Shown piece by piece: positions 12,956-20,012 of a DNA stretch of 36,061 nt. The notes beneath the pieces are model-generated. The model ran no database searches. It had not been told where the DNA came from and saw only the letters and a list, made by a program, of their open reading frames with translations. Both the position numbers and the translations under genes were made by a program. Position 1 is the first letter of the stretch, and every line of letters begins with the position of its first letter. The stretch comes from JBAVQS01 sp049694275 (GTDB lineage Bacteria; Chloroflexota; Anaerolineae; UBA4142; SHND01). The stretch lies in NCBI GenBank assembly GCA_049694275.1, contig JBAVQS010000335.1, positions 1-36,061 of the forward strand. The letters run 5' to 3'.

Positions 12956-13963
12956 TCAAAACTTGACGATGAGCTTGCCGGTGTTGGACCCATCAAAGAG
13001 CCGGTTGAATGCCTTGACCGCATTTTCCAGATCGTCCACGACATCCACCCGGTAGCGCAGTTTGCCTTCGGCGTGCCAGCGCTGGAGATCCGGCAATGCT
13101 TCCATGGCGCGGCCCAAATAATCCAGGACCAAAAAGCCCTCGATCCGCGCCCGCTTGCCGATGAGGTTCCCCAGATTGCGCGGGCCGGGAGCAGCCCTGG
13201 TCGCATTGTACTGGGCGATCAATCCGCACAGGACCACGCGCGCGCGGAGATTGAGGAGCGAGAGCGCGGCTTCGAGGATTTCCCCGCCAACGTTCTCGAA
13301 ATGAATGTCAATGCCGTTCGGGCAGTGTTTCTTGAGAGTTTCATAGACCGGCTCGGTCTTGTAATTGAGCGCGGCGTCAAACCCCAGCTCATCCGTCAGC
13401 CAGCGGCATTTTTCGTCGCTCCCTGCGATTCCGACCACGCGGCAGCCCTTGATCTTGCCGATCTGGCCGACGAGCGAGCCAACCGCCCCTGCCGCGGCGG
13501 ACACGACGAGCGTTTCACCCGGGACCGGCTTGCCAATATCCAGCAGGCCAAAATAGGCCGAGAGGCCAATATGCCCGAGGAGCGAGAGGTAGGCGGTAAG
13601 CGGAATGGACGGGTCGTCCGGCAGGAGCGCCAACCCCTTGCCATCCGACAGCGTATAATCTTCCCAGCCCAGCGTGCCGCAGACGTGGGTCCCTTCGGGC
13701 AAATGGGAGTTGCGCGATTGTGCGACGACGCCGACGGTCATGCCGCGCATAACCGCGCCGAGCGGAATGGGACGGATATAGGAACCGCCCGCATCCATCC
13801 AGCCGCGATAGGTTGGGTCGAGCGAAAGGTAAAGGTTGTGAATGAGAACCTGTCCTTCATTGAGCGCCGGGATCGGTTCCGTGCGCAGTTCGAGGTCCGA
13901 TTCCTTGACGGGGCCGACGGGCCGAGCGACGAGACACCATTGCCGGTTCAGGGTAGCTGACAT
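12956..13963 (-). CDS. NADP-dependent MDR-family oxidoreductase (zinc-independent, CurA/prostaglandin-reductase type)
   Basis: 335 residues, the usual length for medium-chain double-bond reductases that reduce alpha,beta-unsaturated ketones with NADPH. Visible are NRQWCLVARPVG at the N-terminus, LSLDPTYRGWM (the typical substrate-side motif of this subfamily), a Rossmann motif VSAAAGAVGSLVGQIGK and IAGSDEKC, and HFENVGGEI. No structural- or catalytic-zinc cysteine cluster is seen, as expected. AAGGAG ahead of the ATG at 13963-13961 selects that start over one ten codons upstream, which lies at the promoter. Single gene with its own promoter. Confidence 0.9.
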   Translation of the reverse strand: MSATLNRQWCLVARPVGPVKESDLELRTEPIPALNEGQVLIHNLYLSLDPTYRGWMDAGGSYIRPIPLGAVMRGMTVGVVAQSRNSHLPEGTHVCGTLGWEDYTLSDGKGLALLPDDPSIPLTAYLSLLGHIGLSAYFGLLDIGKPVPGETLVVSAAAGAVGSLVGQIGKIKGCRVVGIAGSDEKCRWLTDELGFDAALNYKTEPVYETLKKHCPNGIDIHFENVGGEILEAALSLLNLRARVVLCGLIAQYNATRAAPGPRNLGNLIGKRARIEGFLVLDYLGRAMEALPDLQRWHAEGKLRYRVDVVDDLENAVKAFNRLFDGSNTGKLIVKF

Positions 13964-13991
13964 TTTTGCTCCTTGCAGGTAAGTAGCAGGC

Positions 13992-14021
13992 ATTGTAGCA
14001 CGCGGGACGATTCAGCGTCAA
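13992..14021 (-). promoter_or_regulatory. Predicted promoter of the MDR oxidoreductase gene
   Basis: On the minus strand TTGACG (14021-14016), an 18-bp spacer and TACAAT (13997-13992). It places the first base about 20 nt before the chosen ATG. Confidence 0.6.
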
Positions 14022-14069
14022 CCGGGCTGCGCCTGTCATTGCGAACCGTTTTTGTGAAGCAACCCCACA

Positions 14070-14099
14070 TTAGACGTCAAAGGAAAAGTAGTGTAAAAT
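14070..14099 (+). promoter_or_regulatory. Predicted promoter of spoVS
   Basis: TTAGAC (14070-14075), an 18-bp spacer and TAAAAT (14094-14099), about 28 bp before the start codon. The -35 is weak. A decayed palindromic repeat of the tcattgcga..gaagcaa type (about 14036-14064) lies just upstream. Confidence 0.4.
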
Positions 14100-14126
14100 G
14101 AGCTACATTCGCTCTTGGGAGCTTTT

Positions 14127-14438
14127 ATGAACGACCAACCACTTTCTCTTATCCGAGTTTCTGGCGATTCGAGTCCCTTCAAGGCAGCCGGCGCGATCGC
14201 GGCGATTATTCGCGAAAGACACCATGTCGCAGTCCAGGCCATTGGCGCCGCGGCATTGAACCAGGCGATGAAGGCGATTATTTACGCTCGTCGCTACGTG
14301 GAACAAGACCAGCTCGACCTGATCTTTATTCCTGCGTTCCAGGATATTGAACTGGAGGGCGCGGTCAAGACCGCCGTACGACTCGAGGTTGTTGCCAGGC
14401 CGCTCGTCAAACCAGAGACCGAACAAGCCGCACCTTGA
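14127..14438 (+). CDS. spoVS: SpoVS family protein (Alba-like fold)
   Basis: 103 residues. The core IRVSGDSSPFKAAGAIAAII, VQAIGAAALNQAMKAI, ARRYVE, DLIFIPAFQDI and AVRLEV follow the SpoVS pattern of an Alba-like nucleic-acid-binding fold. SpoVS is widespread in non-sporulating Chloroflexota and Deinococcus-Thermus, so sporulation is not implied; a role in RNA or DNA binding is inferred from the fold. GGGAGC lies about six bases before the ATG at 14127. An ATG four codons upstream is less well placed. It is followed by a long inverted repeat at 14473-14529. Confidence 0.92.
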   Translation: MNDQPLSLIRVSGDSSPFKAAGAIAAIIRERHHVAVQAIGAAALNQAMKAIIYARRYVEQDQLDLIFIPAFQDIELEGAVKTAVRLEVVARPLVKPETEQAAP

Positions 14439-14472
14439 TTTTCATGCGCCTGATCCGGTAGTTGGCGCTCGA

Positions 14473-14529
14473 AACAAGAAACCAGGTTTCCGCTATTCCG
14501 AAAGGAGAGCGCGAACCTGGTTTCTTGTT
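14473..14529. terminator. Inverted repeat between spoVS and the DUF4349 gene, probable bidirectional terminator
   Basis: Perfect 16-bp arms (14473-14488 and 14514-14529) around a 25-base loop. The T-tract is interrupted on both strands. The words aaccaggtt/aacctggtt recall the terminator at 9607-9645, so it may belong to the same family of terminator-like palindromes. Confidence 0.6.
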
Positions 14530-14556
14530 GCACACACGGGCGATACTCGAGACGCC

Positions 14557-15573
14557 TTACGGAGCGCGCGGCGCCGCCGGTTTGACAAAGCGCCGGATGA
14601 GCCAGGTCGCGCCAAAAGCGACAAGGCCAAACACCACGACATAGGGCAGGAGAACGACGATCACCCAGATAAGGAGGTCGCCGATTGCGCGCAGGAGCGA
14701 AGTCTGGACGCGCGCCGCATCATTAAACGTTTGGCCCGGATTCCAGCCAATGGGGGTGGGGGTCGGCGTGGGCGTCGGCGTCAGGGTGGGGGTCGGCGTC
14801 GGCTGCGGCTCGTGCAGGTCGACCGTGATGGTCGAAAACGACGAGCGCGCGTTGAGTACATTGAGTTGGCCCTTGATCTGTTCAATCTGGGCTTCCACAT
14901 CGCTCAACTGCTGGTTGACCTTGAGCGCTTCGTCGACCGTGGCCGCCTTGTCGAGGAACTGGCGAATCCGGTCGCGTGTCGCTTCCAAATTCGTTTGACG
15001 CGACTGGAGATCCACATACTGGGCGCTCACATCCGAGCTCGACGTCGTGTCTGAGGTAATCTTGAGCGCGACATTGCGAACGCGGTTGAGCGCCTCTTCA
15101 AAACGATCGACCGGCACCTGCATGGTGACCTGGGCGCCGGTGGTGCTCCCCTCGGCAAAGGTATGGCTGCCCTGCAGATAGCCGCCGGCATCCGAGGCGA
15201 TTGCGGTAAGCCGCTCGACCGCAGTCGAGGTCTTGTCCACGGTCAAAACCAACTGGGCGTTCTTTATGATTTTGTGGTCCAGAGGAATTGCCGCGCTCGG
15301 TTGGTCGCTCCCGCCGCCGGTGCTGGGCGGCGCCTTTTGGGCCGCCGGGGCCGAAGTAGGCTGAGCCGCGGAAGTGGCCGCGGGGGCCGGCGCTCCGGCG
15401 TTTTGTCTTTCGAGGGCGCCGGCTGCCGGGGCGGAGGTTGCAGGTGCGCCAGTGGGAGCAGCCGGTGAGGCACAGGCAGCTAGAGCGAGTGCGGAAATCA
15501 CAAGCGCTAACACGGTCAGCACCGCCAGGGGCGTCTTGAGTGCGCGCCGGGGCATCACGTTGGGGTATTGCAT
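14557..15573 (-). CDS. DUF4349 domain lipoprotein
   Basis: 338 residues. The N-terminal signal sequence ends in a lipobox (LALAACASP, Cys near 34). A Pro/Ala/Ser-rich linker follows. The DUF4349 core is about 100-255, starting KIIKNAQLVLTVDKTSTA and including GGYLQGS, VPVDRFEEAL and a coiled-coil stretch (QTNLEATRDRIRQFLDKAATVDEALKVNQQL). Then come a PTPTPT stalk (about 257-273) and a C-terminal transmembrane helix (LLIWVIVVLLPYVVVFGLVAFG). An envelope protein of unknown molecular function. AAGGAGGAG precedes the ATG. Confidence 0.9.
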   Translation of the reverse strand: MQYPNVMPRRALKTPLAVLTVLALVISALALAACASPAAPTGAPATSAPAAGALERQNAGAPAPAATSAAQPTSAPAAQKAPPSTGGGSDQPSAAIPLDHKIIKNAQLVLTVDKTSTAVERLTAIASDAGGYLQGSHTFAEGSTTGAQVTMQVPVDRFEEALNRVRNVALKITSDTTSSSDVSAQYVDLQSRQTNLEATRDRIRQFLDKAATVDEALKVNQQLSDVEAQIEQIKGQLNVLNARSSFSTITVDLHEPQPTPTPTLTPTPTPTPTPIGWNPGQTFNDAARVQTSLLRAIGDLLIWVIVVLLPYVVVFGLVAFGATWLIRRFVKPAAPRAP

Positions 15574-15596
15574 CTCTCTCCTCCTTTGTTCATCCT

Positions 15597-15626
15597 ATTA
15601 TCGCGCAAAAACCGCTTTGATAACAA
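15597..15626 (-). promoter_or_regulatory. Possible promoter of the DUF4349 gene
   Basis: On the minus strand TTGTTA (15626-15621), an 18-bp spacer and GATAAT (15602-15597), 24 bp ahead of the start codon. The -35 match is modest. Confidence 0.4.
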
Positions 15627-15671
15627 GACGTGCGGAGAGGCAAATTTGTTGCACGATTCGCCGATCATGGT

Positions 15672-15716
15672 AAAGGGTCCGTGGGGATGAACAGTATTCA
15701 CTCCCACGGACCCTTT
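15672..15716 (-). terminator. Terminator-like hairpin after the DUF4157 gene
   Basis: Perfect 14-bp arms (15672-15685 and 15703-15716) with a 17-base loop, 11 bp past the stop codon. Only three T follow on the minus strand (five T/C-rich on the plus strand), so termination strength is uncertain. Confidence 0.65.
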
Positions 15717-15726
15717 CTCTATTTGA

Positions 15727-17685
15727 TCAGTTCGTGCCTTCCACGTTGTCGATCACGAGTAGCAGCTCGTTTAGCGCTTCGGGATCGAGCTGTTCGGCAT
15801 CCGGGTTCGTCTGTGGCGCATCGCCCTCGCCCTGCTGTTGTTGGGCTTCCGGTCGCGCATCACGCAGGTCTATTCTCGAAATCCAGCCGAGCGTCTCGCC
15901 GTTGATGAGCACCTCGTGATAGAGGCCATTTTCTTTGGTCTTGCCTGTCGTCTGAATCACAGCCTCTTCATCGTGAGAGGAGAGCTCGAGGACCGGTTCT
16001 TGCATGTTTCGATCCAAAAGATCGAGCGGTCCCTCGACGATCAGCCTGGGACCCAACTCGAGCGCGCGCTCGGGGCGCTTGGGGCGCTCCCCGGTCAGCG
16101 GTCGGGTCTCCGGATCAGGCGCCGAGACCCGAACGTTGCGCCCGCGCGCCTTGACCAGTTTCTTCATCGATTTCTTGCTCAGGTGCGCCTTGTCCTCGCC
16201 GGTCTCTTTGTTTTTGAGATCTGCCACGCCGGTGCTCCGGTCCCCCTTGTGCGCTCGCTTGAACAGCTTTTTGTAGAGGAGATTGGGACTCGTCACGCTC
16301 AAGAGTCCATTGATGTTGGATGGCGGATCAAAGCCCGCGGCGGCCACCGCGCCCACGGCAAAGTCAGTGCAGTTGTATCGAAAGAGGTTGTACGGCGAGT
16401 TCTCATGGGCCTGGATATAGCCGATCAAACGGGCCGCCTGAGCCGGAGTCGTGATGACATAGTTCTTCGATACGTATCCGGGCTCGCCTTTGGAGATAGT
16501 GTCCGGTTCGCGAAGCTCCCCGCTGATTCCCCCAAAAAGCTGCTTGACGATGTTCGAGCCCGATATCGGGTTCTTGCCCTTGGGGAAAAACCCGAGCGAG
16601 GTTTTGAACTGGTCTTGCAGATTCCCGGCAGTCAAGGGGCGCTGCTCAATCGCCTCCTTGACCTGCTCTCCCTCTTCGGTCTCTTCCAGCATTTCGTAGG
16701 TATAATCCCGCCCCAGTTCCAGGTCGATAAAGGCGTGTCCGGCGATCCCGTCGGTAAATTCCTTGAACGTCTGCTTGCCGCGTACCGCGGTATTGGTCTT
16801 GACCCCGAGCCGTAAGACCAGGTAGGGAGAGCTCCCTTTGGCAAGGCGGCCCGTTTCTTCAAGCGCCTTTTGGTCCTGCGTGCGCTTGTCGCGCTTTCTC
16901 TTTTTGAATGGGTTCTTGCGCTGGATGACGTTGGTGAGCTGGCGCTGCACCGGTTTGTGGCTGCCCTCTCCTCCGGTCTGCTGGACGACGTGCGTCAATT
17001 CGTGTGCAAGCAGTTTCTTGCCCTCGGTCGATTCCAGGTCCCCCTTGCCCTCGCCCAGGTAAATATCCTGCCCCTGGGTAAAAGCCTGCGCGCTCACCTC
17101 GCGGTTCAACTGGGCCGATTGGCCATCCGCATGCACCCGCACGCCGCCGAAATCCGCGCCCATGCGCGACTCGAAGAATTTGCGCGTCTCGCCCGGCAGT
17201 GGGCTCCCGCTCCCGCGGCTCGTATTCACATGGTTCTCAAAAGAGCCTTCGGCTTCAAAGCTCTCCTCATCGGTTGTCCGGCTGGTTTGCGCGGCGGAGA
17301 GACCGCTGACCACCGGCGATAGACTGCCGACCCCCGCTATCTCCGTTCCGCTCTGCCTGCTCACGACCTGCTGGGCCACGCGGTCGGCCTCCTGCTCGTA
17401 GGGATCGTGCGCCGCGCCGACGACGAGCTTTCTTTGGATCAGACGCGCCACCTGACGATTGCCAAGCGTCCGCTGAAGGGTGAGCAGGTGCTCCGGTCTG
17501 ACCGCCGGGGGATAGTCGAGCGCCCGGATGGCGATGGATGGGTCGGGGCTCCAATCGCGCGCCGCGTACGAGCTCGCGGTATCTGCCTCGAACTCGTGCG
17601 ATCCCGCTTGTACGTCTTTTGTATTTAACCTGCGTTTGATGTCTCGTTTGTGCTCGGTCTGTGCCTCGAGCGGTCTACTAGCCAT
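15727..17685 (-). CDS. DUF4157 (eCIS-core) protein with permuted NlpC/P60-like domain, putative effector
   Basis: 652 residues. Residues 69-86 carry LQRTLGNRQVARLIQRK, and about 93-108 DPYEQEADRVAQQVV, both standard preludes of DUF4157 proteins. The DUF4157 domain (about 168-238) ends in AHELTHVVQQ, an HExxH zinc-protease-type motif. From about 285 to 465 lies a second domain with AGHAFIDL (His near 317) and YNLFRYNCTDFAVGA (Cys near 439), the His...Asn-Cys order of circularly permuted NlpC/P60 or related papain-like hydrolases. The C-terminal part (about 590-625) looks like an SH3-type fold, ending in an acidic tail. DUF4157 proteins are associated with extracellular contractile injection systems and polymorphic toxins; no injection genes are in this window, so delivery is unknown. 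AGGAGG precedes the ATG. Confidence 0.82.
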   Translation of the reverse strand: MASRPLEAQTEHKRDIKRRLNTKDVQAGSHEFEADTASSYAARDWSPDPSIAIRALDYPPAVRPEHLLTLQRTLGNRQVARLIQRKLVVGAAHDPYEQEADRVAQQVVSRQSGTEIAGVGSLSPVVSGLSAAQTSRTTDEESFEAEGSFENHVNTSRGSGSPLPGETRKFFESRMGADFGGVRVHADGQSAQLNREVSAQAFTQGQDIYLGEGKGDLESTEGKKLLAHELTHVVQQTGGEGSHKPVQRQLTNVIQRKNPFKKRKRDKRTQDQKALEETGRLAKGSSPYLVLRLGVKTNTAVRGKQTFKEFTDGIAGHAFIDLELGRDYTYEMLEETEEGEQVKEAIEQRPLTAGNLQDQFKTSLGFFPKGKNPISGSNIVKQLFGGISGELREPDTISKGEPGYVSKNYVITTPAQAARLIGYIQAHENSPYNLFRYNCTDFAVGAVAAAGFDPPSNINGLLSVTSPNLLYKKLFKRAHKGDRSTGVADLKNKETGEDKAHLSKKSMKKLVKARGRNVRVSAPDPETRPLTGERPKRPERALELGPRLIVEGPLDLLDRNMQEPVLELSSHDEEAVIQTTGKTKENGLYHEVLINGETLGWISRIDLRDARPEAQQQQGEGDAPQTNPDAEQLDPEALNELLLVIDNVEGTN

Positions 17686-17701
17686 ATAATCCTCCTATAG
17701 C

Positions 17702-17815
17702 CAGTGGAATTTTGTCCGTTTCCACCTCTTCGATAAGTGCTGGAGATTATGCAGGTGGAGGTTCCCCTTGAAGGGGTGGTTGCCGATCGGATCGAGGGCC
17801 TCGGGGATGATCAGA
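17702..17815 (-). pseudogene. Frameshifted fragment of a second tryptophanase gene
   Basis: Read on the minus strand this stretch encodes IPEALDPIGNHPFKGNL followed by HLHNLQHL, and after a 1-nt deletion EEVETDKIPLA. The intact tryptophanase downstream on the plus strand (18362-18478) has IPEGLDPTSTHPFKGNL, HLHNLQHL, EEVGPDKIPLA. So about 38 codons of a diverged, inverted paralogue remain between the DUF4157 start and tnaA. It ends exactly where the DUF4157 ribosome binding site begins, which suggests that the DUF4157 gene arrived by a recombination that broke this copy. Confidence 0.85.
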
Positions 17816-17823
17816 ACGCGATT

Positions 17824-17852
17824 ATCATAGCATAGGCGTCCAACGTGGTCAA
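17824..17852 (-). promoter_or_regulatory. Possible promoter of the DUF4157 gene
   Basis: On the minus strand TTGACC (17852-17847), a 17-bp spacer and TATGAT (17829-17824). The leader of about 130 nt would consist almost entirely of the tryptophanase remnant. Confidence 0.5.
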
Positions 17853-17875
17853 CAGCATATTGATTTTTGCCATAA

Positions 17876-17904
17876 TTGACGAGGGAACGGCTTGGCGGTA
17901 GAAT
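17876..17904 (+). promoter_or_regulatory. Predicted promoter of tnaA
   Basis: TTGACG (17876-17881), a 17-bp spacer and TAGAAT (17899-17904). It leaves a leader of only about 28 nt, too short for a TnaC-type attenuator peptide. It also rules out the in-frame start at 17876. Confidence 0.65.
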
Positions 17905-17938
17905 CGCACAAAATCCTTCTTTGCAGGAGATGGCGACG

Positions 17939-19315
17939 ATGCCTACCTATATCCCCGAACCGTTCAAGATCAAGTCCGTCGAGCCGCTGCCTTTGCTCAC
18001 CAAGGAACAGCGGGCCGAAAAACTCAAAGAGGCCGGCTATAACATATTCTTGCTCAACGCCCACGATGTGACCATTGACCTTTTGACTGATTCGGGCACC
18101 AGCGCAATGAGTTCCGAACAGTGGGCAGGCATTATGCTCGGCGATGAATCCTATGCAGGGTCAGAGAATTTTCTGCATCTCCGCGAAACGGTCAAACAGC
18201 TCTTTGGGTTTGACGACTTTGTGCCCACACACCAGGGACGTGGCGCTGAGCAGGTGCTATTCAATGTGCTGGTGCAGCCCGGACAGATCATCCCGAACAA
18301 TACTCATTTCGATACCACAAGAGCCAATGTCGAGGCGCGATCTGCCGAGGCACGGGATATGGTCATCCCGGAGGGGCTCGATCCGACCAGCACCCATCCG
18401 TTCAAGGGCAATCTCCATCTGCACAATCTTCAACACTTGATTGAAGAGGTCGGACCGGACAAGATTCCGCTGGCGATGATTACCATCACCAACAATGCGG
18501 TGGGCGGTCAGCCCGTCTCGCTGCACAATATCCGCGCTGCCAAAAAGCTCCTCAGCCAGCACAGCATCCCGCTTTATCTGGATGCCGCGCGCTGGGCCGA
18601 GAATTGTTATTTCATCCAGCAGCGCGAAGAAGGGTACAAGAACAAATCCATCCTCGATATTGCGCGCGAGGTCTTTTCCTACGCCGACGGCTTTACGATG
18701 AGCGCCAAAAAGGATGGGCTGGTGAACACCGGCGGGCTATTGGCGACACGCGACCCCGATGTGATGCGCCGACTCAAGGACCGTCTGATTTTGACCGAAG
18801 GCTTCCCGACATACGGCGGGCTGGCGCGGCGTGACCTGGAGGCGATGGCGATTGGGCTGACCGAATCGCTGAACCCGGCCTATCTCAACTATCGCATCGG
18901 GCAGGTGCGTTACCTGGCGGAACGGTTGATGGAGCGTGGGGTGCCGGTCGTGCAGCCGCCGGGCGGGCATGCGGTTTTTCTCGACGCCAAGCGCTTTCTG
19001 CCTGATATGCCCCAGTCCCAGTTCCCCGGACAGGCGATTGTCGCCCAGTTGTATCTGGACGGGGGAATCCGATGCTGCGAGATCGGGAGCGTGATGTTTG
19101 GCAAGGTCGATGCGACGACGAACGAATGCTGCTGGCCGGACCTGGAGCTCGTGCGACTGGCCCTCCCACGGCGCGTTTATACGCGGAGCCATTTCGATTA
19201 TGTCGCCGATGTCATCATCTCGACTTACCAGCAGCGCACTCAGATCCGTGGAATGAAGATTGTGTACGAAGCGCCGGCGTTGCGGCACTTTAGCGCGCGC
19301 TTCGAGTGGGTGTAA
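17939..19315 (+). CDS. tnaA: Tryptophanase (PLP-dependent beta-eliminating lyase)
   Basis: 458 residues. It would cleave L-tryptophan to indole, pyruvate and ammonia. Conserved blocks are IDLLTDSGTSAMS, PTHQGRGAEQ, TITNNAVGGQPVS, LDAARWAENCYFIQQRE and the PLP lysine in TMSAKKDGLVN. Overall similarity is to both tryptophanase and tyrosine phenol-lyase, and the surface text looks phenol-lyase-like. The discriminating positions are tryptophanase-like: Asp in HFDTT (phenol-lyase has Thr), Ile in CCEIGS (phenol-lyase has the catalytic Arg), and His in LRHFSARF (phenol-lyase has Phe). GGAG lies nine bases before the ATG at 17939. It stands alone, with no TnaB permease or TnaC leader nearby. Identity as a lyase of this family is near certain; substrate choice is inferred from those residues. 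Confidence 0.9.
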   Translation: MPTYIPEPFKIKSVEPLPLLTKEQRAEKLKEAGYNIFLLNAHDVTIDLLTDSGTSAMSSEQWAGIMLGDESYAGSENFLHLRETVKQLFGFDDFVPTHQGRGAEQVLFNVLVQPGQIIPNNTHFDTTRANVEARSAEARDMVIPEGLDPTSTHPFKGNLHLHNLQHLIEEVGPDKIPLAMITITNNAVGGQPVSLHNIRAAKKLLSQHSIPLYLDAARWAENCYFIQQREEGYKNKSILDIAREVFSYADGFTMSAKKDGLVNTGGLLATRDPDVMRRLKDRLILTEGFPTYGGLARRDLEAMAIGLTESLNPAYLNYRIGQVRYLAERLMERGVPVVQPPGGHAVFLDAKRFLPDMPQSQFPGQAIVAQLYLDGGIRCCEIGSVMFGKVDATTNECCWPDLELVRLALPRRVYTRSHFDYVADVIISTYQQRTQIRGMKIVYEAPALRHFSARFEWV

Positions 19316-19425
19316 ATTCCGGCTCGTGCGAGGAGAGAAAGGAATCGAGAAAGCCCAAATCAGGGGACCGGCCAAACGGGGAGCGATAGGCTTGACGAAA
19401 CGCGTCAGCCCATTGCCAATCCGCA

Positions 19426-19998
19426 TTAGCCAAGCCGGTGCTCTTGCAGAATCCAGGTCACGGCGCCGGCCAGGTCGTCGACAATGAAGGGGTGCGGACC
19501 TGGCCATTGATCCAGGCGCGCGATGGCTTCCGCGCCGCGCCCGGTTCGCACGAGCAATAGGGTACATCCGGCCGCCAGTCCCGCCTGCATATCCTCTAAT
19601 GAATCGCCGACCATATAGGAAGAGGCCAGGTCCAGATGATGCCGGGCGCCCGCCCGGAGAATGAGCCCCGGCTGTGGCTTGCGACAGGCACATCCTTCGT
19701 CCGGATGGTGCGGGCAATAGAGAATATCATCCACCCGCCCGCCGGAGCGGACCGCCTGTTCGACCATCCGCCGGTGGATTTCTTCCACCTGCTCGCGGGA
19801 GGTCAAAGCGCGCGCGATCGCGGACTGGTTGGTGATGACCAACACATGAAAATCGGTTTCGGCCAAACGGGCGAGCGCCGCGAGCGCGCCGTCCAAAAAC
19901 TCGAACTCGCTCCAGGATTTCACATAATCGGAGCGATTGCGATTGATGACACCATCCCGATCCAAAAAGACGGCGCGGCGATTTTCCATACGGTCCAT
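19426..19998 (-). CDS. gmhB: HAD-IIIA phosphatase, D-glycero-D-manno-heptose-1,7-bisphosphate phosphatase-like
   Basis: 190 residues from the ATG at 19998. HAD motif I is AVFLDRDGVIN, motif II ITNQSAIAR, and the GmhB-type zinc loop is CPHHPDEGCACRKPQPG (three Cys plus His), followed by motif IV GDSLEDMQAG. In other bacteria GmhB removes the C7 phosphate of heptose bisphosphate during nucleotide-heptose synthesis. Here it probably feeds a surface glycan, as it is last in a polysaccharide gene run. The start is uncertain: TTG at 20022 (overlapping the previous stop), ATG at 19998 or ATG at 19989 all lack a clear ribosome binding site. Confidence 0.88.
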   Translation of the reverse strand: MDRMENRRAVFLDRDGVINRNRSDYVKSWSEFEFLDGALAALARLAETDFHVLVITNQSAIARALTSREQVEEIHRRMVEQAVRSGGRVDDILYCPHHPDEGCACRKPQPGLILRAGARHHLDLASSYMVGDSLEDMQAGLAAGCTLLLVRTGRGAEAIARLDQWPGPHPFIVDDLAGAVTWILQEHRLG

Positions 19999-20012
19999 AG
20001 GAAGGGGTTTGC

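Noticed and set aside
14036..14064. Interspersed tcattgcga..gaagcaa palindrome as a separate feature
   Set aside because: The match to the common element is partial and one arm is decayed; noted only under the spoVS promoter.
17939..19315. Tyrosine phenol-lyase
   Set aside because: The Arg that phenol-lyase needs is Ile in CCEIGS, and the Asp and His positions are tryptophanase-like.
19316..19425. Terminator between tnaA and gmhB
   Set aside because: Only a 5-bp stem (tgacg..cgtca) without a T-tract was found, too weak to call.
18737..19717. 326-codon minus-strand open frame across tnaA and gmhB
   Set aside because: Lies antisense to the well-conserved tryptophanase and out of frame with gmhB; no family resemblance.
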